This document shows, piece after piece, positions 1-6,656 of a stretch of 52,635 bases of DNA. Below the pieces are notes generated by a model. That model saw only the letters and a list, made by a program, of their open reading frames with translations, made no database searches and was not told the origin of the DNA. Position numbers and translations under genes: made by a program. Source of the stretch: Clostridia bacterium (lineage in GTDB: Bacteria; Bacillota; Clostridia; Oscillospirales; Acutalibacteraceae); contig JAFQKB010000047.1 of the NCBI GenBank assembly GCA_017397125.1, positions 100,732-153,366 of the forward strand, given 5' to 3'. The stretch's first letter is position 1, and every line of letters starts with the position of its first letter.

Positions 1-344
1 TCATTGCCCCGGGACAGACGCACCATGGTATCGTAGTTGGCGGCGTCGCCGTGGGGATTGAGCTTCATGGTTTCGCCGGCGATGCGGGCGGATTTTACGA
101 GGCCGCCCTTGAGCAGGCCCATGGTATACATGGTATACAGTACCTTACGGTGAGAGGGCTTGAAGCCGTCGATCTCCGGGATGGCGCGGGACATAATGAC
201 GCTCATGGCGTAGGGCATATAGTTCTCCCGCAGGGTATCGGTGATGATCTGCTGCTCCACCTCGCCGGCACCGGTGATGTGGGCGTTGGTGGGCAGTCCC
301 TTCTGGGGCTTCTGGGGTTCTTTTTTGCTTTTTTTCGTAGCCAT
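1..344 (-). CDS. Type IIA topoisomerase subunit A, N-terminal part (gene runs off the left edge)
   Basis: This is the first ~114 residues of a GyrA/ParC-type subunit, the DNA-breaking half of an ATP-dependent type II topoisomerase. After a Lys-rich start (MATKKSKKEP) the sequence reads PYAMSVIMSRAIPEIDG and then KPSHRKVLYTMY, which are hallmarks of the GyrA/ParC winged-helix region. The quinolone-region segment reads NPHGDAANYDTMVRLSRGN, with Ala where E. coli GyrA has Ser83 and Asp kept at position 87. The catalytic Tyr lies beyond the window. The ATG at 344 is chosen because AGGAGG lies just upstream. The gene follows the B subunit by 12 bp, so the two are co-transcribed. GyrA versus ParC cannot be settled from this fragment. 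Confidence 0.9.
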   Translation of the reverse strand, partial: MATKKSKKEPQKPQKGLPTNAHITGAGEVEQQIITDTLRENYMPYAMSVIMSRAIPEIDGFKPSHRKVLYTMYTMGLLKGGLVKSARIAGETMKLNPHGDAANYDTMVRLSRGN

Positions 345-356
345 TCTCCCACCTCC

Positions 357-2330
357 TTATGCCAGATCCAACATATCGAGATATTCGGCGCCGTGCTCGG
401 CGATGATGCGCTTACGGCCGTCCAGATCGTCACCCAGCAGCACGTCGAACACCCGGGCGGTCTCCTCCACGTCGGTGGGATTGACCTTGACCAGGCGACG
501 GGTCTGAGGATGCATGGTGGTCAGGGACATCATCTCCGGCTCGTTTTCACCAAGTCCCTTGGAGCGCTGGATGGTGTATTTCTGTCCGTCGATCTCCTCC
601 AGGATCTGCGCCTTTTCCCGATCGTTGTAAGCAAAATACGTATCCGACTTGGTGGTGATCTCGTACAGCGGGGTCTCGGCGATGTAGACGTATCCCTTTT
701 CGATGAGGGTCGGGGTCAGCCGGTACAGCATCGCCAGTATGAGGGTGCGGATCTGGAAGCCGTCCACGTCCGCATCGGTGCAGATAACGATCTTGTTAAA
801 ACGCAGCAGGTTCAAATCAAAGGTAGCCAGGTTTTTGTTGGACTTGGAACGCACCTCCACGCCGCAACCCATCACCTTGAGCAGGTTAACGATGATCTCG
901 CTTTTGAAGATCTTGTCAAACTCTGCCTTAAGGCAGTTGAGGATCTTACCGCGGACCGGGATGACCGCCTGGAATTCGGAATCACGAGCCTGGACCACAG
1001 CGCCCATAGCGGATTTACCCTCTACGATAAACAATTCGCGCTTGGACACGTCCCGGCTGCGGCAGTCCACAAAGCCGGCCACACGGGAGGCCAGGTCGTT
1101 GCCGGTCTGCAGGGTCTTTTTGAGGTTCAGGCGGGTGGTCTCCGCCTTTTCACGGCTGCGCTTGTTGATGAGCACCTGCTCGCACAGCTTGTCCGCGTCC
1201 ATCTTATTCTCGATGAAATACACCTCAAGATTGTGCCGCAGAAAATCGGTCATTGCCTCCTGGATGAACTTGTTGTTGATGGCCTTTTTGGTCTGGTTCT
1301 CGTAAGAGGTCTGACCGGCGGTAGAGAAAGAAGAAGAAACCAACACCAAACAATCTTCTATATCCTGGAAAGTGATCTTGGACTCGTTTTTTAGGTACTT
1401 GCCCGCCTTTTTGAGATAGGCGTCGATCTGGGACACAAAGGCGCTCTTGACCGCCTTATCGGGGCTGCCGCCGTGCTCCAGCCAGCTGGAGTTGTGATAG
1501 TATTCCAACAAGCTGACCTTGTTGGACACACACATGGCCACGTTCAGCTTGACCTTATACTCCGGCTTGTCCTCCCGGTCACGGCCCACACGCTCCGCCG
1601 ACCAGCTCTGCACCGAGGTCAGGGCCTGCTCCTCGGCGATCTCCTTTACGTAGTCGGCGATGCCGTTTTCGTAGACGTAGTCGGTGGTGTTATAGCTGCG
1701 GCCCTCCTGGTTACGGAACTGGAACAGCAGGCCGGGGTTAACGATGGCCTGGCGGCGCAGCACGTCATCAAAATACTCCAAGGGTGCGGCAATATCGGTG
1801 AACACCTGAATATCCAGCTTAAACCGGATCTTGGTACCGGTATCCTTTTTGGCGTAGGGCTCTTTCTGAAGGCCGCCTACGTTCTCACCGTGCTCAAAGT
1901 GCAGGGTGTAGATAAAGCCATCCCGCTTGACCTCCACGTCCATATACTCAGAGGCGTACTGGGTGGCGCAAGCACCCAGACCGTTGAGGCCCAGGGTATA
2001 GTCGTCGGTATCGTATTTACCGCCTGCGTACAATTCGCAGAAGATCAGCTCCCAGTTAAAGCGCTGCTCCTTTTGGTTAAAGTCCACCGGGATGCCACGA
2101 CCGAAGTCCTGTACCTCAATGGAGTGGTCCTCGTAGCGGGTGATGAGGATCTTATTGCCGTAGCCGGCACGGGCCTCATCCACCGAGTTGGACAATATTT
2201 CAAATATGGCGTGCTGACAGCCTTCGAGACCGTCGGAGCCAAACATAACACCCGGACGCTTACGCACGCGGTCCGCGCCCTTGAGCGCGGTTATGCTCTC
2301 ATTTCCGTAGGTGGGTTTCTTGGTCGCCAT
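357..2330 (-). CDS. Type IIA topoisomerase subunit B (ParE/GyrB-like, atypical TOPRIM)
   Basis: This 657-residue protein is the ATPase subunit of a gyrase/topoisomerase IV-type enzyme. The N-terminus has the GHKL nucleotide site: the RPGVMFG segment, the ILSNSVDEA helix, DFGRGIPVD, and the glycine-rich lid LGLNGLGA. A QTK triplet (ENQTKKAI) marks the transducer lysine. The TOPRIM domain has VEGKSAMG, where most GyrB/ParE proteins have EGDSAGG, and TDADVDGFQIRTL, where most have DADVDGAHI. The catalytic Glu and the DxD pair are kept. Length is within the usual 630-660 range. It is the first gene of a two-gene operon with the A subunit, behind a consensus promoter. By family knowledge such variants occur in Clostridia beside a canonical gyrase. 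Confidence 0.9.
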   Translation of the reverse strand: MATKKPTYGNESITALKGADRVRKRPGVMFGSDGLEGCQHAIFEILSNSVDEARAGYGNKILITRYEDHSIEVQDFGRGIPVDFNQKEQRFNWELIFCELYAGGKYDTDDYTLGLNGLGACATQYASEYMDVEVKRDGFIYTLHFEHGENVGGLQKEPYAKKDTGTKIRFKLDIQVFTDIAAPLEYFDDVLRRQAIVNPGLLFQFRNQEGRSYNTTDYVYENGIADYVKEIAEEQALTSVQSWSAERVGRDREDKPEYKVKLNVAMCVSNKVSLLEYYHNSSWLEHGGSPDKAVKSAFVSQIDAYLKKAGKYLKNESKITFQDIEDCLVLVSSSFSTAGQTSYENQTKKAINNKFIQEAMTDFLRHNLEVYFIENKMDADKLCEQVLINKRSREKAETTRLNLKKTLQTGNDLASRVAGFVDCRSRDVSKRELFIVEGKSAMGAVVQARDSEFQAVIPVRGKILNCLKAEFDKIFKSEIIVNLLKVMGCGVEVRSKSNKNLATFDLNLLRFNKIVICTDADVDGFQIRTLILAMLYRLTPTLIEKGYVYIAETPLYEITTKSDTYFAYNDREKAQILEEIDGQKYTIQRSKGLGENEPEMMSLTTMHPQTRRLVKVNPTDVEETARVFDVLLGDDLDGRKRIIAEHGAEYLDMLDLA

Positions 2331-2376
2331 GAGAACGCATCCTCCTTTTCTTCAATATACTGTATTCCAACTATGT

Positions 2377-2406
2377 ATTTTAACCCATATATTGGGGTTC
2401 TGTCAA
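2377..2406 (-). promoter_or_regulatory. Sigma-A-type promoter of the topoisomerase operon
   Basis: On the minus strand TTGACA (2406-2401) is followed by 18 bp and TAAAAT (2382-2377, 5 of 6 to consensus). This lies about 47 bp upstream of the subunit B start. Confidence 0.7.
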
Positions 2407-2469
2407 GTGATTTATCCGGGCCATCGCACCATATCATACATAATATTGCTCCGTTTATGCAACAAAATA

Positions 2470-2498
2470 TTGACAGAACAGGCAGAACAATGTAATAT
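2470..2498 (+). promoter_or_regulatory. Promoter of the CNNM/CBS gene
   Basis: TTGACA (2470-2475), a 17-bp spacer and TAATAT (2493-2498). An overlapping TATAAT at 2496-2501 would give a 20-bp spacer. The start codon is at 2535. Confidence 0.6.
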
Positions 2499-2534
2499 AA
2501 TATGGATGAATTATAGAAAGGGGATTATTCCCAC

Positions 2535-3893
2535 ATGGATCCTGACCCTGCCAGTATGAATGTTGCCGTTATTCTGATTTCCGTTATTTTGTTGCTGCTG
2601 TCGGCGCTGTTCCACCTGTGTGACGAGGCCTTTTTCGCCCTGGGCGAGAATCGGCTGGGAGAGCTGGCGGAGGACGGCAACCGCAAGGCGCGCCGCATCC
2701 GCAAATACATTGACAAGGAGCGCCAGTTCACCGCCCGCATCCGGCTGAGCACCCTGTTCTTTGGCGGTCTGGCCGCCACACTGCTGACCGTTAAGTTCGA
2801 TACCTATATCTGCGCCTGGCTGTACAATATCACCGCCGGCCACGTTCACCCCTGGATCATTTACACCTTTGTGTGTGTGGTGATCACTCTGGTGACGGTG
2901 TTCCTGTTTGGTTTTGCGGGGTGTATTCTCCCCCGCCGCCTGGTGTTCCTCAACCCCGAAGCGGTATCCCTCAAGATGGTTGGGCTGTTCTCCTTTTTCT
3001 ATGTCCTGCTTTATCCCATCTACGGTCTATGCGCCCTGGTGTCCGCTCCCCTGCTGCGGTTAGCGGGCATCGACCTCAATGAGGACCCCGATCCGGTCAC
3101 CGAGGACGATATCCGCCAGCTGATGGATGAGGGCGAGGAGATTGGCGCCATCGAGGGTGTACAGAAGGATATGGTGAACAACATCTTCGAGTTTGATGAT
3201 ACCACCGCCGCCGAGATCATGACCCCCCGCATCGACGTGATCGCCGTGGACGTAGAGGACTCTCTGCCGGAGGCTCTGACTCTGGCTGTGGAGCACGGCT
3301 ACTCTCGTCTGCCGGTATATGAGGAGGACATTGATCACATCATCGGTATTCTGTATATAAAGGACCTGCTACCCTACGTAGGACGCACCCTACCCAAGTC
3401 TGTCACCATCCGCAGTCTGCTCCGGGATACTCTGTTTGTTCCAGACACGAAAAAGTGCGACGAGCTGTTTGAGAATATGAACGAAAAGCACCTGCAGATG
3501 TGTATTGTGGTGGACGAATACGGCGGCGTGGCCGGTATCGTCACAGTCGAGGACCTGCTGGAGTCCATCGTGGGCAATATGCAGGACGAATTCGATAACG
3601 AGGAGGAAGAGGTCACCCAGCTGGACGAGGACTCCTTCGAGGTGGACGGCTCGCTGAATATCGACGAGCTCAGCGAGCTGCTGGACGTGGAGCTGCCGGA
3701 GGGCGACTACGACACCGTGGCCGGCTTTATCCTGGATCAGTTGGGCCACATCCCGGAGGAGGACGAGGAGACCGTGCTGGAATACGAAAACCTCACCTTC
3801 ACCGTGCAGCAGATGGATGACCGCCGCATCGAGCAGCTGCTGGTGCGCCGCCACCCCACCGGCGAGGATGAGAACACGCCGGATACCGAATAA
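2535..3893 (+). CDS. CNNM/CBS-domain membrane protein (HlyC/CorC family)
   Basis: This 452-residue membrane protein belongs to the CNNM (DUF21) / CBS pair / CorC-HlyC C-terminal family. The family is linked to Mg2+/Co2+ or Na+ coupled divalent-cation efflux and is often mislabelled hemolysin. Hydrophobic segments at about residues 6-28, 75-98, 107-132 and 143-172 form the CNNM membrane part. MTPRIDVIAVD opens the first CBS motif and VVDEYGGVAGIVTVEDLLE the second. A CorC_HlyC domain (DSFEVDGSLNIDELSELL) ends the protein. The ATG at 2535 follows GAAAGGGG. A short acidic, poorly conserved tail (GEDENTPDTE) follows. The gene ends at a strong terminator and stands alone. Confidence 0.9.
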   Translation: MDPDPASMNVAVILISVILLLLSALFHLCDEAFFALGENRLGELAEDGNRKARRIRKYIDKERQFTARIRLSTLFFGGLAATLLTVKFDTYICAWLYNITAGHVHPWIIYTFVCVVITLVTVFLFGFAGCILPRRLVFLNPEAVSLKMVGLFSFFYVLLYPIYGLCALVSAPLLRLAGIDLNEDPDPVTEDDIRQLMDEGEEIGAIEGVQKDMVNNIFEFDDTTAAEIMTPRIDVIAVDVEDSLPEALTLAVEHGYSRLPVYEEDIDHIIGILYIKDLLPYVGRTLPKSVTIRSLLRDTLFVPDTKKCDELFENMNEKHLQMCIVVDEYGGVAGIVTVEDLLESIVGNMQDEFDNEEEEVTQLDEDSFEVDGSLNIDELSELLDVELPEGDYDTVAGFILDQLGHIPEEDEETVLEYENLTFTVQQMDDRRIEQLLVRRHPTGEDENTPDTE

Positions 3894-3899
3894 CCGCAA

Positions 3900-3926
3900 A
3901 CGCCGCCGGGCTCCGGCGGCGTTTTT
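3900..3926 (+). terminator. Intrinsic terminator after the CNNM/CBS gene
   Basis: A 10-bp perfect GC-rich stem (3900-3909 with 3913-3922, three-base loop) is followed by five T. The T-tract ends one base before the queH ribosome site AGAAAGGA. Confidence 0.85.
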
Positions 3927-3942
3927 AGAAAGGATCTCCCCT

Positions 3943-4581
3943 ATGGCTGAGAACTATCAGTTGAAACTGGATATAGAGCTGGAGCGCATCGCCGCCGCCG
4001 GTAAAAAGCCGCGGCTGTTGCTGCACAGCTGCTGTGCGCCCTGCTCCAGCTACGTGCTGGAGTATCTTAGCCGGCATTTCGCCATTACGGTGTATTATTA
4101 CAATCCCAACATCTCCCCTGTTGAGGAATTTGCCCATCGCGCTCAGGAGCAGCAGCGGCTTATCCACGAGATGCCGCTGGAGAACCCGGCGGATTGCATC
4201 GTGGGCGACTACGATCCGGCCGCCTTTGCAGCGGTAGCCGCCGGCCACGAGCAAGACCCCGAGGGCGGTGAGCGCTGCACCGGGTGCTATCGCCTGCGCC
4301 TGGAGAGCACCGCCAGAACCGCCGCAGAGGGTGGGTTTGACTATTTTACCACCACCCTGTCCATCAGCCCCCTCAAGGACGCCGTGCGGCTGAATACCAT
4401 CGGCGGGGAGCTGGCACAGCAGTACGGTGTCCCCTATCTGTATTCCGATTTCAAAAAGCGCGAGGGATACAAGCGATCCATCCAGCTATCCGCCGACTAC
4501 GGCCTGTATCGGCAGGAATATTGCGGGTGTGTGTATTCCAAGCGGGATGTCCAAAAGCGCAGACAAAACCAAAAAGAATAG
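3943..4581 (+). CDS. queH: Epoxyqueuosine reductase QueH
   Basis: QueH (formerly DUF208) reduces epoxyqueuosine to queuosine in tRNA anticodons with an Fe-S cluster and a second iron. It is the non-homologous replacement of QueG in many Firmicutes. The 212-residue protein has the expected cysteine sets: HSCCAPCSSY near the N-terminus, RCTGCYRLRL mid-protein and EYCGC near the C-terminus. YYYNPNISP and FTTTLSISP are also typical of the family. The ATG at 3943 is preferred over longer in-frame extensions because AGAAAGGAT lies 8-9 bp upstream and because the family start aligns here. The upstream terminator separates it from the preceding gene. No strong own promoter was found, so readthrough or a weak promoter is possible. 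Confidence 0.92.
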   Translation: MAENYQLKLDIELERIAAAGKKPRLLLHSCCAPCSSYVLEYLSRHFAITVYYYNPNISPVEEFAHRAQEQQRLIHEMPLENPADCIVGDYDPAAFAAVAAGHEQDPEGGERCTGCYRLRLESTARTAAEGGFDYFTTTLSISPLKDAVRLNTIGGELAQQYGVPYLYSDFKKREGYKRSIQLSADYGLYRQEYCGCVYSKRDVQKRRQNQKE

Positions 4582-4582
4582 G

Positions 4583-4611
4583 TTGCAATTCGGTTGCAAA
4601 TGTGCTATACT
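4583..4611 (+). promoter_or_regulatory. Promoter of tRNA-Leu
   Basis: TTGCAA (4583-4588), exactly 17 bp, then TATACT (4606-4611). It begins two bases after the queH stop codon, 33 bp before the tRNA 5' end. Confidence 0.65.
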
Positions 4612-4643
4612 ACAGGTTGCCTGCGGTGGTGGGCGACCAATAT

Positions 4644-4725
4644 GCGGGCGTGGTGGAATGGCAGACACGCTGGTCTTAGGAGCCAGTGCTCATGCGTGCG
4701 AGTTCGAGTCTCGCCGCCCGCACCA
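4644..4725 (+). tRNA. tRNA-Leu (anticodon UAG)
   Basis: An 82-nt class II tRNA. The acceptor arms GCGGGCG (4644-4650) and CGCCCGC (4715-4721) pair perfectly. The anticodon loop CTTAGGA lies between CTGGT and GCCAG and gives anticodon TAG. There is a long variable arm. The T arm GCGAG-TTCGAGT-CTCGC is perfect, and CCA is encoded at 4723-4725. It reads CTA/CTN leucine codons. Confidence 0.97.
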
Positions 4726-4727
4726 CG

Positions 4728-4763
4728 AAAAACGACAAGTTTCGACAGAAACTTGTCGTTTTT
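4728..4763 (+). terminator. Intrinsic terminator of tRNA-Leu
   Basis: A perfect 16-bp stem (4728-4743 with 4748-4763, loop GACA). The 3' arm ends in a T tract, and the 5' arm starts with A's, so it may work in both directions. Confidence 0.85.
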
Positions 4764-4768
4764 CAATG

Positions 4769-4935
4769 ATATCCGTTCTTTCCGGAACGGGTGATATATC
4801 TTCGATATGATATCCACCTTCGGTGGATGATATATGCCTGCGGCATATGAAGGAACGGATATTATATCATGCTTGCGAAGCAAGTATATCATACGGCAAC
4901 GCCGTATATCATATCACGTCAGCGATATATTATTT
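4769..4935 (+). repeat. Array of short triloop palindromes separated by ATATCAT-like spacers
   Basis: About 165 bp are almost entirely made of small inverted repeats. They are ATATC-ttc-GATAT (4796-4808), ATCCACC-TTC-GGTGGAT (4812-4828), ATATGCC-TGC-GGCATAT (4832-4848), TGCTT-GCG-AAGCA (4870-4882) and ATACGGC-AAC-GCCGTAT (4891-4907), ending in a looser ATATC...GATAT pair. The first part is enclosed by a 14-bp inverted pair with one mismatch (4769-4782 and 4849-4862). The arms differ but the design is constant: a stem of 5-7 bp, a 3-nt loop and an A/T spacer containing TATATCAT. It looks like a REP/BIME-like or MITE-derived palindromic element, or a structured RNA. No protein is encoded. Confidence 0.7.
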
Positions 4936-5000
4936 ATGCGAGAGTTCGAAGTCATACACAAAACTGCCGAAAATATCTTTTTTATAGTCCCTTTACAAAA

Positions 5001-5035
5001 CAAAGGATACCCCGCCTGGGGTATCCTTTGTTTTT
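5001..5035 (+). terminator. Intrinsic terminator downstream of the palindrome array
   Basis: A 13-bp perfect stem (5001-5013 with 5018-5030) is followed by TTTTT. No gene ends just before it. It could end a transcript that crosses the palindrome array, or serve as back-up terminator of the tRNA unit. Confidence 0.75.
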
Positions 5036-5262
5036 ACGCTGGTGGTGGATGGAATCCCTCGACGAGCCTAGTTTTGCCGCAGGCAAAACGACAAGGTTTT
5101 GGCCGAACCGCCACCTAACGGCGACGATGGCACTCCCCTCGGCCACAAACCGGAGTTCAAGTCTCGCCTCCCGTCACACCCCCGATGCTTAATTACTATA
5201 ATCTCGCAAATTTTCTCTTCCCAATGCCAATATAGGGATAAGCGAAACCCAAAAAACACACA
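5036..5262. other. Structured noncoding stretch with a possible degenerate tRNA-Leu 3' end
   Basis: No credible gene lies here. GTTTTGCC-GCA-GGCAAAAC is a hairpin at about 5071-5089. A GGTTT..GGCCGA segment near 5095 can pair with TCGGCC..AAACC near 5140. The segment GAGTTCAAGTCTCGCCTCCC (about 5155-5174) closely resembles the T-arm and acceptor end of the intact tRNA-Leu at 4701-4720. The 5' T-stem half has lost pairing and the CCA end is disrupted. The stretch AAAACGACAAG also recurs from just after the intact tRNA. It could be a tRNA remnant, an attachment-site scar or part of a dispersed repeat. Confidence 0.4.
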
Positions 5263-5291
5263 TTGCCGTTCCCGTTTTTTCTTGCTATAAT
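5263..5291 (+). promoter_or_regulatory. Promoter of the AGE epimerase gene
   Basis: TTGCCG (5263-5268), a 17-bp spacer and a perfect TATAAT (5286-5291), with the start codon 36 bp further on. Confidence 0.7.
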
Positions 5292-5326
5292 AGAGTTATA
5301 CAATTCAGGGAAAGGTGGTCAAAACC

Positions 5327-6553
5327 ATGTGCAAGCATGCTGAAAAAGCGAAAGAATATCAACAGTTTTATCGCGATCAAATTCTCAACAACGTGATGCC
5401 CTTCTGGCTGGACAGCGACCTGGTGGACAAAACCTACGGCGGCTACATCTCCTCTGTGGACCGGGAGGGCCGCTGCTACAACGAGGATAAATCCGTATGG
5501 TTCCAGGGCCGCTGTCTGTGGACCTTCTCCGCCCTGTGCAATCAGTACGGCATTCGCCCCGAGTGGCAAGAGGCCGCCGACCTGGGCAAGCCTTTCCTGG
5601 AGAAGTACTGCACCGACGAGGACGGCCGTATGTTCTTCACCGTCACCCGGGACGGGCAGCCCCTGCGCAAGCGCCGCTATATGTTCTCCGAGAGCTTCTA
5701 CGTCATCAGTATGGCCGAGTACGGTCTGGCCTTTAATGACGCCGACGCCATTGCTAAGGCGGAGGCCTGCTATGAGAAGATGCTGGCTATGTACCACGAT
5801 CCGGCGTCCGACCCCTTTAAGATCACGCCCAAGGGCTATGCGGAGACCCGCAGCGAGCGCTCTGCCGCTGTGCCGATGGTACTGGTCTCTGCCGCGCAGA
5901 CCCTGCGGCGCTGTGACCCCGCCAAGGCGGAGTATTACACCGCGGTGGCTGATGAGATGGCGGACGATATCCTCACCTATCACTATCAGCCCGAGCTGAA
6001 ATGCACCCTGGAGAACGTGCTGCCGGACGGCAGCCACATCGACAACCCCGCCGGCCGCACCATCAACCCCGGCCACTCCAGCGAAAACGCCTGGTTCCTG
6101 ATGAGCCAGGCCGCCTATACCGGCGACAAGGAGCTGCTGAATAAGGCGCTCAATATGTTCGACTGGGCCTTTGAGCGCGGCTGGGACAAGGAGCACGGCG
6201 GTATGCTGTACTTTGTGGACGTGGACGGCCGCCCCTGCGAGCAGCTGGAGTGGGATATGAAGCTGTGGTGGGTGCACAACGAGGTGCTCATCGCCTCTCT
6301 GATGGCCTACGGTATGACCGGCGACGAGAAATACTGGGAGCGGTTCGAGCTGGTGCACGAATACGCCTTTTCCCATTTTGCCGACCCCGACCACGGCGAG
6401 TGGTACGGCTATCTGCACCGCGACGGCACGGTGTCCCACACCCAGAAGGGTTCTCTGTGGAAAGGCCCCTATCACCTGCCCCGCTGCCTGATGCTGTGCG
6501 ACCGCCTGCTGGGCCTCATCGCCGAGGGCAAAGAGATGCAGCCCCTGCTGTAA
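5327..6553 (+). CDS. AGE-family sugar epimerase/isomerase (N-acylglucosamine 2-epimerase-like)
   Basis: This 408-residue cytoplasmic protein belongs to the N-acylglucosamine 2-epimerase superfamily, an (alpha/alpha)6 barrel. Members interconvert GlcNAc/ManNAc, cellobiose/glucosylmannose or mannose/fructose. Conserved active-site blocks are visible: YGGYISSVDREG and WFQGRCLWTFSAL near the N-terminus, INPGHSSENAWFLM with the catalytic His, WWVHNEVLIASL, and KGPYHLPRCLM at the C-terminus. The ATG at 5327 is preferred over a GTG at 5315 because AAAGGTGG at 5311-5318 then has normal spacing. It has its own promoter and two terminators and is convergent with the long glycan operon. The epimerase substrate cannot be told apart from sequence; an N-acyl-hexosamine or a disaccharide would both fit. 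Confidence 0.88.
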   Translation: MCKHAEKAKEYQQFYRDQILNNVMPFWLDSDLVDKTYGGYISSVDREGRCYNEDKSVWFQGRCLWTFSALCNQYGIRPEWQEAADLGKPFLEKYCTDEDGRMFFTVTRDGQPLRKRRYMFSESFYVISMAEYGLAFNDADAIAKAEACYEKMLAMYHDPASDPFKITPKGYAETRSERSAAVPMVLVSAAQTLRRCDPAKAEYYTAVADEMADDILTYHYQPELKCTLENVLPDGSHIDNPAGRTINPGHSSENAWFLMSQAAYTGDKELLNKALNMFDWAFERGWDKEHGGMLYFVDVDGRPCEQLEWDMKLWWVHNEVLIASLMAYGMTGDEKYWERFELVHEYAFSHFADPDHGEWYGYLHRDGTVSHTQKGSLWKGPYHLPRCLMLCDRLLGLIAEGKEMQPLL

Positions 6554-6566
6554 AAAAACACGAAAC

Positions 6567-6608
6567 AGACCCCGCCGGACGCCCAAAACGCCAGGTGGGG
6601 TCTTCTTA
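6567..6608 (+). terminator. Terminator of the AGE epimerase gene
   Basis: AGACCCCGCC (6567-6576) pairs with GGTGGGGTCT (6594-6603), with one G-T pair, followed by a T-rich stretch. Confidence 0.65.
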
Positions 6609-6611
6609 TAC

Positions 6612-6652
6612 AAAAAAAGCAGGAGACTGTACGGAACAGTCTCCTGCTTTTT
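6612..6652. terminator. Bidirectional terminator between convergent genes
   Basis: A 15-bp perfect stem (6616-6630 with 6636-6650) has A's on its left and T's on its right. It would end both the epimerase transcript and the long minus-strand operon whose last gene stops at 6657. Confidence 0.85.
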
Positions 6653-6656
6653 AACG

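Noticed and set aside
4594-4892. Short frames across tRNA-Leu and the palindrome array
   Set aside because: They read through the tRNA and hairpins; structure explains the sequence better than coding.
4769-4935. CRISPR array
   Set aside because: The repeats are different palindromes with short A/T spacers, not a constant 24-40 bp repeat with unique spacers, and no cas genes are present.
5068-5290. Two ~63-codon frames (both strands) after the palindrome array
   Set aside because: Low-information Pro/Gly/Arg-rich frames in a folded noncoding segment with a tRNA-like piece.
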